50,499 bases of DNA from an uncultured Clostridium sp. (GCA_900555075.1 USJO01000004.1:1-50499), one strand, 5' to 3'; positions 1-7,748 are shown, counted from the stretch's first letter. A program made the numbers and translations. The notes: a model not told the origin generated them from the letters alone.

Positions 1-532
1 TATATCTTAATCTTGAATATTCATCTATTGCTGTATATTGATAAAATTTTTCTCCTCTTTCTTGCAATTCTTTACTCATGCATTTCTTTGGTACATATTT
101 TACATCTACTTGTATTTTATCTCCTGGATATTCTCCTGATACCCATTCATTTGGCTCACTTTCTTTCTTTTTACTTGGTGTTTTTTTATATATTCCTAGT
201 CTTTGCATTGCATGGTATAATCCTTGTATTGTTCTTGTATATCCTACTTGGCGTAATTTTATCCATAATACTACTAGTCCTGTATCTTTATTGTTTCTTT
301 TATAATTCTTTATTAATTTTATTTCTTCCTCTGTATGTTGGTTTGGATGATAATGTGGTCTTCTTGATTTATCTTTTAAGCTTTCCAATGTTCCATCATA
401 TCTTTTTCTCCATCTATATATTGTTCTTTTACATTCACCAAATTTGTACGCTGCCTTTGCAACTCCATATTTTTTTGAAAATTTTATTACTGACTCTTTA
501 TATTTTAATCTATCTGTGATATTATTACCCAT
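1..532 (-). CDS. IS481-like DDE transposase, 3' end cut by window edge
   Basis: The minus strand from 532 to the window start is open for 177 codons. Residues ~15-45 form a helix-turn-helix (KYGVAKAAYKFG, RTIYRWRKRY), followed by the conserved segment KSRRPHYHPNQHTEEEI. The integrase-type catalytic core begins near D143 (DKIQVDVKYVP) and continues with FYQYTAIDEYSR at the edge; the remaining catalytic residues lie outside the window. The layout fits IS481/IS3-related transposases. The start is the ATG at 532 with a GGAGGT ribosome binding site nine bases upstream. An inverted repeat overlaps this site (see 534-594). The element lies directly beside a truncated recombinase gene. Family assignment is from motif recognition only. 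Confidence 0.8.
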   Translation of the reverse strand, partial: MGNNITDRLKYKESVIKFSKKYGVAKAAYKFGECKRTIYRWRKRYDGTLESLKDKSRRPHYHPNQHTEEEIKLIKNYKRNNKDTGLVVLWIKLRQVGYTRTIQGLYHAMQRLGIYKKTPSKKKESEPNEWVSGEYPGDKIQVDVKYVPKKCMSKELQERGEKFYQYTAIDEYSRLRY

Positions 533-533
533 A

Positions 534-594
534 AGAGAGCACCTCCGATTTGTTTATTTTTGGTCATTTAAACAATATCATTTTTGTGCTCTCT
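534..594 (-). repeat. Inverted repeat next to transposase start
   Basis: AGAGAGCAC at 534-542 and GTGCTCTCT at 586-594 are perfect inverted copies. On the minus strand the 3' arm lies between the GGAGG ribosome binding site and the ATG at 532, so a folded leader could hide the translation start. It could instead be part of the subterminal end of the IS. The true IS end between 594 and about 650 could not be fixed. Confidence 0.5.
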
Positions 595-638
595 TTTCAA
601 TATTTTTTTTCAATATACTTGTGACATATCTATTTTAA

Positions 639-1097
639 ACCTATAGTAAATCAATTTTAAATAAAGATTCAAATACAATTATAGGAAAAGCTACTAAAAC
701 TTCTAATTCTTACAGAGATATACCTATTACTACTCTTTTTAGAAACAATATAATTAATGCATTAAATAACATGAGAAAAAATAAAAATAATGTAATCTTT
801 ACAACACAAAATCTAACATTATTTGCTACTAATAATGCCAACTGCTTTTTTAAAAGACTATGTAATGCAGAACCTAAAATAACAGAAAGACCCGTTCACA
901 TACATATGCTAAGACATACTTATGCAACAAGGTGTATAGAAAATGGTATGCCAGCAGAAATTTTACAAAAACTTTTGGGGCATAAAAATATAACAACAAC
1001 AATAAATACTTATACAACTATTTTTGACAAATATAGAGACAATGAAGTAGAAAAATGTGTTAAAAATATTGCATTAAACTTAGATTTAAATATCTAG
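639..1097 (+). pseudogene. Tyrosine recombinase, 5'-truncated
   Basis: The frame is open from 639 (stop at 636-638) to 1097. It contains the C-terminal half of a phage/ICE-type tyrosine recombinase: the segment KTSNSYRDIPIT, box II HMLRHTYATRC (His and Arg), LLGHKNITTT (His) and the presumed nucleophile Tyr in NTYTTIF. The N-terminal SAM-like domain and the first catalytic Arg are missing. An in-frame ATG exists at 771, but the homology clearly starts before it. The break faces the end of the IS481-like element, so insertion of that IS, or a deletion next to it, probably cut the gene. It may mark an old integrated element whose integrase end lay beside the rpsR operon. Confidence 0.75.
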
Positions 1098-1131
1098 TTG
1101 CATTAAAATTGCATTATTTTGGAGATTTTAA

Positions 1132-1179
1132 ATTGAATAAAAATAGCTGTAGTTTGCTATTTATAGTAACTACAGCTAT
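1132..1179 (-). terminator. Intrinsic terminator after rpsR
   Basis: A perfect 12-bp stem (1143-1154 with 1168-1179, 13-base loop) is followed on the minus strand by TTTTTATT. It lies 15 bases beyond the rpsR stop and closes the rpsF-ssb-rpsR operon. Confidence 0.8.
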
Positions 1180-1193
1180 CAGTTTACACTTTA

Positions 1194-1490
1194 TTAACCT
1201 TGAGTATATGGTAAAATTGCAATATGTCTTGCTCTTTTTACAGCTTGTGTTATTTCTCTTTGATGTTTTGCACAAGCACCTGTTGCTCTTCTTGGTAGTA
1301 TTTTACCTTTTTCATTTACAAATTTTTTCATTTGCTCATAGTTTTTATAATCTAATACTAATTCTTTATTAGCACACATCGTGCATACTTTTTTTCTCAT
1401 CTTTCTGAATTTAGGATTAAAATCCTCCTCTTCTTTTCCGTTATATCTTTTCTTCTTGTTATTTTTGTTATTTGACTTTCTGTCTGCCAT
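1194..1490 (-). CDS. rpsR: 30S ribosomal protein S18
   Basis: This 98-residue protein binds 16S rRNA together with S6 on the small-subunit platform. It has a basic low-complexity N-terminus (residues 1-25), the CTMC pair near residue 37, and the S18 signature KGKILPRRATGACAKHQ followed by REITQAVKRARHIAILPY. The third Cys and the His of CAKH suggest that the zinc-binding form is kept. The ATG has a strong GGGGGG-type ribosome binding site. It is the last gene of the conserved rpsF-ssb-rpsR operon and is followed by an intrinsic terminator. Confidence 0.97.
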   Translation of the reverse strand: MADRKSNNKNNKKKRYNGKEEEDFNPKFRKMRKKVCTMCANKELVLDYKNYEQMKKFVNEKGKILPRRATGACAKHQREITQAVKRARHIAILPYTQG

Positions 1491-1545
1491 AATTTATTCC
1501 CCCCTTTTATGTCTCTATGTTTTTTTCAATCACTAAAATTTCACA

Positions 1546-1971
1546 CTAAAATGGTAAGTCGTCATCTGATTGTACGCTAAATTCTGAAGCGTCTGAAACT
1601 GTACTTCCAAATGTATTTTCAAATCCTTCTGCACCTGAAGCAGCGTTTTCCCTCTTAGAATCTGCAAAATATGCTTCTTCAGCAACTACCTCTGTTATAT
1701 AATGTTTTACTTTATTTTCATCTTCCCAATTTCTTGTTTGAATTCTTCCAATTACAGCTACTTGTTGGCCTTTTTTAAACCACTTGCTACAAAACTCACC
1801 TGTCTTGTTCCAAGCTACTACATTTATAAAGTCTGCTTGTCTTTCCTCACCTGGTTTGCTAAATCTTCTATTTACTGCTAATGAAAAACTTGCTACCAAT
1901 GTGTTTGTATTTGTTGTATATCTAACCTCGGGATCTTTTGTTAAGCGTCCCATTAGAATAACTTTGTTCAT
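1546..1971 (-). CDS. ssb: Single-stranded DNA-binding protein
   Basis: The 141-residue protein carries the OB fold in residues 1-105 (MNKVILMGRLTKDPEVRYT at the start, DFINVVAWNKTGEF in the middle), a short flexible linker, and the acidic tail SDDDLPF that recruits replication and repair partners. It lies between rpsF and rpsR, the usual place in Firmicutes, where the three genes are co-transcribed. A GAGGAGG ribosome binding site precedes the ATG. Nothing is unusual in length or motifs. Confidence 0.97.
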   Translation of the reverse strand: MNKVILMGRLTKDPEVRYTTNTNTLVASFSLAVNRRFSKPGEERQADFINVVAWNKTGEFCSKWFKKGQQVAVIGRIQTRNWEDENKVKHYITEVVAEEAYFADSKRENAASGAEGFENTFGSTVSDASEFSVQSDDDLPF

Positions 1972-1974
1972 ATA

Positions 1975-2259
1975 TTATTCCTCCTCTTTAACTACTATAA
2001 ATTTCATAACTTCATCTGTGATTCTGTAGTTTCTTTCAAGTTCAGCTATTAATTCTGGCTTTGCCTCAAATTTTAATACAATGTAGAAGCCTTCCTTTTG
2101 TTTTTTAATTTCATAAGCTAATTTCCTTTTTCCCATTTCTTCTACAGATATTACTTTTCCGTCAGTATTAATTAAATCAGAGAATTTTTTTATTAAATTT
2201 TTAACACTTTCTTCCTCTAAATTTGGATTAACAATGACAACACTTTCGTATTTATTCAT
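1975..2259 (-). CDS. rpsF: 30S ribosomal protein S6
   Basis: S6 forms a heterodimer with S18 on the 30S platform. The protein starts MNKYESVVIVNP and has the S6 ferredoxin-like pattern, including MGKRKLAYEIKKQKEGFY near the middle. The frame extends three codons further upstream to a GTG (2268), but that GTG sits inside the ribosome binding site GGGAGGTGG. The ATG at 2259 is five bases downstream of that site and gives the usual family N-terminus, so it was chosen (94 residues). It is the first gene of the operon. The leader holds two competing hairpins. Confidence 0.95.
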   Translation of the reverse strand: MNKYESVVIVNPNLEEESVKNLIKKFSDLINTDGKVISVEEMGKRKLAYEIKKQKEGFYIVLKFEAKPELIAELERNYRITDEVMKFIVVKEEE

Positions 2260-2317
2260 TATTTCCACCTCCCTCTTGGTTATAACCCATACCGCCTAAT
2301 AGTATGAGTAAGGATAA

Positions 2318-2356
2318 AACAGCCATATATAAAAAGGCTGTTCTTGCAGCCTTTTT
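2318..2356 (-). promoter_or_regulatory. Competing hairpins in rpsF leader
   Basis: On the minus strand AAAAAGGCTG (2347-2356) pairs with CAGCCTTTTT (2331-2340) as a terminator-like hairpin with a U run. The 3' part can instead pair with a later segment, AACAGCC (2336-2342) with GGCTGTT (2318-2324). The two folds exclude each other, as in an attenuator. The first hairpin could also simply terminate transcription from the upstream protease gene. I did not recognise the published S6:S18 leader motif with confidence. Confidence 0.4.
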
Positions 2357-2410
2357 ATTGTATCATATTTTTTTTATAAAATCAAGTATTTTTTTGCCTT
2401 TTGTCTTAAC

Positions 2411-2548
2411 TTAATTTGGATTGTTTTTTAAGTTTGGACAACTTGAATAACTTTGTCCATTCATATCCCATAAATCCCCACTATATGAACTTGGGATTGC
2501 AGTTAATCCTGTGTTTGTTGTAGAATATGTTTTTTTAAAAAATTTTAA
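2411..2548 (-). pseudogene. Open 45-codon remnant, possible secreted-protein tail
   Basis: Between the protease stop and the rpsF leader the minus strand stays open for 45 codons (stop before at 2549-2551, TAA at 2411-2413). The composition is protein-like: GLTAIPSSYSGDLW and MNGQSYSSCPNL. There is no good start codon and no ribosome binding site at its beginning, and it overlaps the end of the protease gene by a few codons in another frame. It could be the tail of a lost secreted or pilin-like gene. I recognise no family, and chance cannot be excluded. Confidence 0.3.
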
Positions 2549-3257
2549 TCACATCATTGTAGGTTACAAATATTGATAATCCTATTAGAAAAATAAATCC
2601 TAACATTTGTATTCCCATTTCGGTATCTTGTTTTAATGGTTTTCTTCGTATTGCTTCTATTATTAGCAGGAATATTTTTCCTCCATCTAATGGCGGAAAA
2701 GGTAGTAGATTTGTTACTCCTAGTGATACTGAAATTACTGCCATCATATATGCAAAGTCCATTATTCCACTAGTTTCTATTACCATATCTGATATACCTA
2801 CTATACCTACTAGTTGTTCTGCTTTAACTCTTCCTGTGAATAATTCTGCTATTCCTTGGAAAGTTGCTTTTAAAAATTCTCCTGTAAATATAATTCCATG
2901 TTTAAATCCTAATATGCTTGAAGCCACTATAATGCATACTATCAGTCCAAATATAATGTTTACTATTCCTCCTGCTAATAATATACATGCTCTTTGTGGT
3001 ATGCTTTTTTTATTGTATGCTCTTTCATCTTCTACTGGTTCTTCTTCTCCTAACATATTTACAAATCCACCCATTGGAATTAGCCTTAGTTCATACGAAG
3101 TTTCTTTTCCTTGTTTTTTCCAAATTGTTGGTCCAAAACCTATCGCGAATTGTTTTATTTTTACTTTGAATAGTTTTGCTACTAAAAAATGTCCAAGTTC
3201 ATGTATAAATATTAAAAAACCTAACAAAAATACAATTTTTAAAAAACCTATAATCAT
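2535..3257 (-). CDS. Site-2 protease (M50), RseP-like, no PDZ domain
   Basis: This is an intramembrane zinc metalloprotease. HELGH at residues 19-23 in the first membrane segment holds the zinc ligands and catalytic Glu, and the third ligand is in PFPPLDGGK near residue 191. Sequence after the first segment (GFGPTIWKK, YELRLIPMGGFV) is typical of RseP/RasP, which trims anti-sigma factors and signal peptides. At 240 residues it is much shorter than usual RseP (about 340-450), and I see no PDZ domain between the two membrane halves. No frame break explains the loss. It follows cdsA and uppS as in many Firmicutes, although dxr is absent from this cluster. Confidence 0.88.
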   Translation of the reverse strand: MIIGFLKIVFLLGFLIFIHELGHFLVAKLFKVKIKQFAIGFGPTIWKKQGKETSYELRLIPMGGFVNMLGEEEPVEDERAYNKKSIPQRACILLAGGIVNIIFGLIVCIIVASSILGFKHGIIFTGEFLKATFQGIAELFTGRVKAEQLVGIVGISDMVIETSGIMDFAYMMAVISVSLGVTNLLPFPPLDGGKIFLLIIEAIRRKPLKQDTEMGIQMLGFIFLIGLSIFVTYNDVIKIF

Positions 3258-3275
3258 CTTTTCCCCTTCTATTTG

Positions 3276-4068
3276 TTATACTAGCATTAACAGAAAATAT
3301 GCAAAAGGCGCAATAAATAAAATGCTGTCTATTCTGTCTAGCATGCCTCCATGACCTGGTATTAATTCTCCAAAGTCTTTTATTCCAGTATAACGTTTTA
3401 TGCTAGATGCTGCTAAGTCTCCTATTTGAGACAAAATGCTTAGCATTGCTGTTATTGCTGATATTACAATATATGATATTTCCATTTTTCCTGTTTTGTT
3501 TATAATATATGTATAAATTATTGAAACAATTACAGCTCCAACTATACCTCCAATGCTTCCCTCAATTGATTTTTTAGGACTTATTGGCGTTAATTTATGT
3601 TTTCCAAATCTTATTCCAAAGAAATATGCAAATGTATCTGTTCCCCATGCTGCTATTGCTAAATACCATATTAGCAGTTTTCCATTGTCTTTAGCATATA
3701 AAAGTGGTATAAACATTATAAATCCAATAATGTATATTATTCCAAATCCTGATATTGCAGTATCTATAAAGTTTGTTTTCATTCCGTGTAACAACTACTT
3801 TTGTAAATAATAAAGCTATAGCTATCGGAAATATTAATACTAACATTTCTTTTGGTAAAAACCCTATAAATGCTAGTAATATTGCCATTATGGTTCCAAC
3901 CCATTTATCTACATTGTATTTTCCATTAAAACTATTAAAATATTCATTTATTGTAATTATTGCTACTGCTGATATTGCTATATTTACAACAGTTGTGTTT
4001 CCCAATATTAGTATTATACTTAGAATTAGTAGTAAAATTAATCCTGATACAATTCTTTTTACTTTCAT
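3276..4068 (-). CDS. cdsA: Phosphatidate cytidylyltransferase, +1 shift at CGG
   Basis: CdsA makes CDP-diacylglycerol from phosphatidate and CTP, the precursor of membrane phospholipids. The gene must be read in two frames. Residues 1-94 are a hydrophobic multi-span region beginning MKVKRIVSGLILLL. At ACA CGG A (CGG 3784-3786) skipping C gives ACA GGA and continues T-G-MKTNFIDTAISGFG into the catalytic half. The family signature SSIKRYTGIKDFGELIPG, then HGGMLDRID, lies near the C-terminus. With the shift the product has 263 residues, the usual family length. The start overlaps the uppS stop by one base (TAATG). The gene is normally essential, so a simple null mutation is unlikely. Confidence 0.9.
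3784..3786 (-). other. In-frame CGG, +1 frameshift site in cdsA
   Basis: Context ACA CGG AAT. Reading ACA then GGA (Gly95) leads to MKTNFID. Staying in frame gives CGG AAT GAA and runs about 30 codons of unrelated sequence to a stop. Confidence 0.85.
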
Positions 4069-4802
4069 TACTTCTTCACCTCATCTGGACGTCCTCCAAA
4101 TCTTCTATTTCTTTTTTGATATTCTTTTATTGCTTCTAGTAAATCTTCTCTATCAAATTCTGGCCAATGTTTTTTTGGAAAGTAAAATTCTGAATATGTA
4201 AGTTGCCATAGTAGAAAGTTGCTTGTTCTTAGTTCATAGCTTGTTCTTATCATTAAGTCAGGGTCTGGTTGACCTGCTGTATATATACTATTTGATATTA
4301 AGTTTTCGTCTATATCTTCTATATCTATTTCTCCTGATTTAACCTTTTGTGCTATTTCTCGTGTAGCATGTATTATTTCTGCTCTTCCACCATAGTTAAA
4401 TGCTATATTTAAGACTAATCCAGTATTGTTCTTTGTTTTTTCTACTAGTTTATCTATTTTTTCTTGTATATCTTTTGGTATATTTTCTTTTTCTCCTATT
4501 ACTCTAATTTTAATATTATTTAAGTCTATTCTTCTAAGCATTGAATCTAAATTTGCCTTTAATATAAACATTAATGCTGATACTTCTTCTTTTGTACGTT
4601 TCCAGTTTTCAGTTGAAAAAGCATATACTGTTAGATATTTTATTCCTATTTCATTACAAAATTTTGCTATATTCTCTAGGTTCTTTGCCCCTGCTTTGTG
4701 TCCGTCTTTTGTTGTTAAACCTCTTTGTTTTGCCCAACGTCTATTTCCATCCATAATTATTGCTATATGTTTTGGTAAATTATCTATATCAATTTCTTCC
4801 AT
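4068..4802 (-). CDS. uppS: Isoprenyl transferase (undecaprenyl diphosphate synthase)
   Basis: UppS condenses isopentenyl diphosphates into the C55 lipid carrier for wall synthesis. The signature HIAIIMDGNRRWAKQRG is at residues 12-28, with the catalytic Asp in MDGN. Further conserved blocks are GIKYLTVYAFSTENWKR, LVLNIAFNYGGRAEI and the C-terminal DPDLMIRTSYELRTSNFLLW. The 244 residues match the cis-prenyltransferase family. It is translationally coupled to cdsA through a TAATG overlap, a classical pairing in Firmicutes. No CGG occurs in frame here. Confidence 0.97.
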   Translation of the reverse strand: MEEIDIDNLPKHIAIIMDGNRRWAKQRGLTTKDGHKAGAKNLENIAKFCNEIGIKYLTVYAFSTENWKRTKEEVSALMFILKANLDSMLRRIDLNNIKIRVIGEKENIPKDIQEKIDKLVEKTKNNTGLVLNIAFNYGGRAEIIHATREIAQKVKSGEIDIEDIDENLISNSIYTAGQPDPDLMIRTSYELRTSNFLLWQLTYSEFYFPKKHWPEFDREDLLEAIKEYQKRNRRFGGRPDEVKK

Positions 4803-4873
4803 ATTTTATTCCTTCTCCTTTTGTACTATTCTATCATAATTTTTTAAAAATAGAAATGTTTTTAAGAATTTTT

Positions 4874-5266
4874 TTAAAAGATATTTTTCAAACTTAGCTT
4901 TTCTCTTTCTTTTATATGTTCTACAAAAAATATTGTTGTTTCTATTTCCTCTAATGCATTTCCTAAATCTCCTTCTTCAATATTTGATTTTGATTTTTTC
5001 AAAGCTTGTTCTATGTTATCTATTTCTTGATGAACTACTATCGTTGACCAGGTTTTGCTTATCTCTTCCCACTTTTTCTCTATTTCAGATACTTCGTTTT
5101 TAATTTCATCTCTATTATCCGTTTCTTTTGCAAGTATTGTATTATGCTTTAGCTCTTGTAATTTTTTTCCTATTTCATCTGCTGTTCTTGTTAAGTATGT
5201 TTGCATCCATATATCTCCTGCTACAATAATTAATATAATTGCAATTATTATACAAGCATCCTTCAT
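4874..5266 (-). CDS. DUF4363 family protein
   Basis: The 130-residue protein has one N-terminal membrane anchor (residues 4-22, ACIIIAIILIIVAGDIW) and an extracytoplasmic helical, coiled-coil-like domain rich in Glu and Lys. It resembles the DUF4363 family, whose biochemical role is unknown. It sits four bases downstream of the DUF421 gene, a pairing common in Clostridia, so the two likely act together at the membrane. Calling beyond the family is not justified. Confidence 0.75.
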   Translation of the reverse strand: MKDACIIIAIILIIVAGDIWMQTYLTRTADEIGKKLQELKHNTILAKETDNRDEIKNEVSEIEKKWEEISKTWSTIVVHQEIDNIEQALKKSKSNIEEGDLGNALEEIETTIFFVEHIKEREKLSLKNIF

Positions 5267-5269
5267 AAT

Positions 5270-5944
5270 TTACTTCCTCTCTTTTTCTTGGCAGAAGATT
5301 TGTCCTTTGCCATTAAATGTTACAATAAGGGCATCTTCAGGTTTTATTTTAAATTTTTTCACTTCTTTATTTAGCCATATCTCATCTTTTCCTATTTGTT
5401 TCAGATTTTTATACATAATTTTACCATCAACTACTAAGTCGTATGGTATTCCTTCATATTCTGGTGTAATATTGAAATCTTCTGGAATTGTATTTCTTCT
5501 TTCTGGTTTTTGAATTACACTTATTTGCCCATTTGTTTCTAAAATTGCGTATTCTACATCTCCTAATGAAAAAATGTTGGTTTGTCTTAATCTTTCTTGT
5601 AGTTCATTTATCGTAATTTTTTCCTTTTGTAGAGCTTTTTCATCTATTCTTCCTCTATATATTAGTATTCTGGGTTTTCCACATAATATTGCTCTTAATT
5701 TTACACTTTTTAGATTAATAATTGATATTAATAGTTGAAATAATAATAGTGTTAAAATAGGTATTATTCCATTGAATATTGGTATCCCTGTATCTGCCAT
5801 TGGTACAGATGCTAAATCTGCTATCATTATAGCAATTACCAATTCGAATGGTTGCATTTGACCTATCTCACGTTTTCCCATTAGTCTCATTACAACTAGA
5901 ACTAATACATAGATTATACTTACTCTTACAAAGCTATTTAACAT
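5270..5944 (-). CDS. DUF421 (YetF-like) membrane protein
   Basis: Three membrane segments occupy residues ~1-80 (including LVLVVMRLMGKREIGQMQPFE), followed by a cytoplasmic domain with the family-typical segments KLRAILCGKPRILIYRG, RQTNIFSLGDVEYAILETNG and YEGIPYDLVVDG. DUF421 proteins occur in many spore formers; some family members influence germination or membrane properties, but the molecular function is unknown. The 224 residues fit the family. The stop is four bases from the DUF4363 gene, so the two form a small operon. Confidence 0.88.
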   Translation of the reverse strand: MLNSFVRVSIIYVLVLVVMRLMGKREIGQMQPFELVIAIMIADLASVPMADTGIPIFNGIIPILTLLLFQLLISIINLKSVKLRAILCGKPRILIYRGRIDEKALQKEKITINELQERLRQTNIFSLGDVEYAILETNGQISVIQKPERRNTIPEDFNITPEYEGIPYDLVVDGKIMYKNLKQIGKDEIWLNKEVKKFKIKPEDALIVTFNGKGQIFCQEKERK

Positions 5945-6100
5945 TTTTTCTCCTTTTTCATTTTAATTTTTTGCAAAATTTTTGAAAATATACAAGATAT
6001 TTTGTGAATAAATATTAATTATTTGAAAATAATATATACGAAACCTAAAAATCAAAGCAAAATTAGATATATATATTTAAAGTTAGGAGGTTTTAAGTAA

Positions 6101-6478
6101 ATGTCAAATAACAATCAAAATGTTCAAACAACAAATGGTACTAGCACAGCTTGGCAAATTGTTGGTAGACTTATAACAGCAGCAATAGTTTTAGCAATTA
6201 CAGCTTTCTTTACACCTGGTTTTCAGATTTCAAATTTCTGGTCTTTAGCTGTTGCAGCAGTTGTTCTTACTATAATTGATTACTTGGTTTCTAAGTTTAC
6301 TGGGATACAGGCAAGTCCTTTTGGCAAGGGTTTTGTAGGCTTTGTTTTGTCTGTTATAGTGCTTTATGTAACACAATATTTCGTTGCAGGTTATAGCATT
6401 TCGTGGATGTCTGCAATTATTGGTGCTATCATTTATGGTATAGTTGATTATTTCTTGCCTGGTGAGCAAAAAATGTAG
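6101..6478 (+). CDS. Small membrane protein, phage-holin-4 type
   Basis: The 125-residue protein has a short polar N-terminus (residues 1-20, Asn/Thr rich) and four predicted membrane segments, with the repeated pattern FTPGFQISNFWSLAVAAVVL and FVAGYSISWMSAIIGAII. This pattern fits the family annotated as phage holin family 4 superfamily II, which is widespread in chromosomes and not necessarily phage related. The start has a strong AGGAGG ribosome binding site. The gene is isolated on the plus strand and ends in a very long shared terminator with the gene opposite. Its function is unknown. Confidence 0.7.
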   Translation: MSNNNQNVQTTNGTSTAWQIVGRLITAAIVLAITAFFTPGFQISNFWSLAVAAVVLTIIDYLVSKFTGIQASPFGKGFVGFVLSVIVLYVTQYFVAGYSISWMSAIIGAIIYGIVDYFLPGEQKM

Positions 6479-6524
6479 TGTAATCAAAAAGGAACTTCAC
6501 TTCTGAAGTTCCTTTTTGATTACA
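6479..6524. terminator. Bidirectional terminator with perfect 21-bp stem
   Basis: Positions 6479-6499 and 6504-6524 are perfect inverted copies with a four-base loop. Each strand carries CCTTTTTGATT in its 3' arm. It separates two convergent genes, and the stop codon of the minus-strand gene (6520-6522) lies inside the stem. Confidence 0.85.
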
Positions 6525-7719
6525 AGTTAATTGTTTGCGATTCTCTATATCTTATATAATCTAATAAATTCATAGTTTTCTTTTCTGCTTCGATTTTATA
6601 GTTTATCTTTCCTAATTCATTAACTGAGTATAGTTTTTCTACATGATCGCATGGTAAAAATTCCTCTCCTGTCTCTAGGTAGACTAATCCATATTTTCCT
6701 TTTTGCTTTACTACTATTGTTTCCCCTGTTTTTCCATCTAAATCAGGTATTATTAATGTATATAATATCTTTTTTGCTGGTTCTGCTTTATATCCTATAT
6801 CTTCATATGCAATTTTTGTAAGTAGTGTACCATCTTTTTTCATAATTCCATATTGATTACTATTAGCTACTTTATATAACATGTTTTTATAGTTTATTAT
6901 CTCTATATAATCATATTTTAATGGTTGTTCTATTGTTCCTGTAGGAGTTATTATTCCATATTGTCCATTTGTATTAGATACTATATAATTCATATTGCAT
7001 TCATCAAAATATATGCTTGAATATTTTGGTCCTATTATTTCTTCGAATTCTGGATCTAGCACACTCCAAATTCCATTTTTGCTTACTATTATCCAACCAT
7101 AAGCTATCGCTTTTTGATTGTTTTGATCTGGTGAAATTGTATATCCTGTATCTTTTAATTTTTCTTCGTATACTGAAACTAAATAATTTGTTGAGTTTAT
7201 TTCTGTAACACCATTTTGATTAATAATGCACTCTAAATTTAATGCTTTTTGTAAGTCTGTTAGTGCAACATACATCCTATTATTATATGTAATAATATTA
7301 TGTTTTAAAGTATAATACTGGTAATCTAAGGTTGTTCCTTCTTCATATTTATACATTTTATTAGAATCAATTTCAAAACCTGATATCAAATTACCATTTT
7401 TTATATAGCACTTCGTAGTATCTGTCCCATACTTTTGATATTCGCTACTATCATATTCGTATTCTAAAAATTCTGCTAAATCCTTTAAAGCTATGTACTT
7501 ATTGCCATTTGTATCTTTAATAGTTAAATCTGATACTTCCTCTTTCTGTTCCCCATTTATTTTTAATATCTCAGGGGTTACTTTATTAGCCTCCAAGAAT
7601 ATCATTATTGCTATTATCGCTATTGCAAAAACAACTGAGCATATTAATAGAATTAAAACAATTTTCTTCCCTTTTGATGTTTGCGTTTTTTGACTTTGTT
7701 TTTCATTTAATAAATCCAT
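6520..7719 (-). CDS. Membrane-anchored WG-repeat protein
   Basis: A short cytoplasmic Lys-rich N-terminus and one membrane segment (about residues 20-42, VLILLICSVVFAIAIIAIMI) anchor an extracellular protein. Residues ~55-190 resemble a copper-amine-oxidase N-like stem with YIALKDLAEFLEYEY and MYVALTDLQKAL. The C-terminal half has degenerate WG repeats (IVSKNGIWSVLDPEFEEI, VSNTNGQYGIITPTG, NSNQYGIMKKDG, VVKQKGKYGLVYLETG). The frame reaches back to an ATG at 7749, but GGAAGG six bases before the ATG at 7719 favours MDLLNEK. The function is unknown; WG repeats usually form beta-propeller-like binding surfaces. It is directly downstream of tgt. Confidence 0.75.
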   Translation of the reverse strand: MDLLNEKQSQKTQTSKGKKIVLILLICSVVFAIAIIAIMIFLEANKVTPEILKINGEQKEEVSDLTIKDTNGNKYIALKDLAEFLEYEYDSSEYQKYGTDTTKCYIKNGNLISGFEIDSNKMYKYEEGTTLDYQYYTLKHNIITYNNRMYVALTDLQKALNLECIINQNGVTEINSTNYLVSVYEEKLKDTGYTISPDQNNQKAIAYGWIIVSKNGIWSVLDPEFEEIIGPKYSSIYFDECNMNYIVSNTNGQYGIITPTGTIEQPLKYDYIEIINYKNMLYKVANSNQYGIMKKDGTLLTKIAYEDIGYKAEPAKKILYTLIIPDLDGKTGETIVVKQKGKYGLVYLETGEEFLPCDHVEKLYSVNELGKINYKIEAEKKTMNLLDYIRYRESQTINL

Positions 7720-7748
7720 ATTAAACCTTCCTTTCATATGTATAACCA

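Noticed and set aside
13..519. Long plus-strand open frame rich in Leu and Ile at the window start
   Set aside because: It is the mirror of the minus-strand transposase. Similar hydrophobic plus-strand frames occur opposite most minus-strand genes here because AT-rich codons read backwards give Leu, Ile and Phe.
2281..2330. Published S6:S18 leader motif
   Set aside because: A small hairpin near 2290-2310 was considered, but the conserved motif could not be recognised with confidence.
6101..6478. Prophage holin
   Set aside because: The family name contains holin, but no phage genes surround it and such proteins are common chromosomal membrane proteins.
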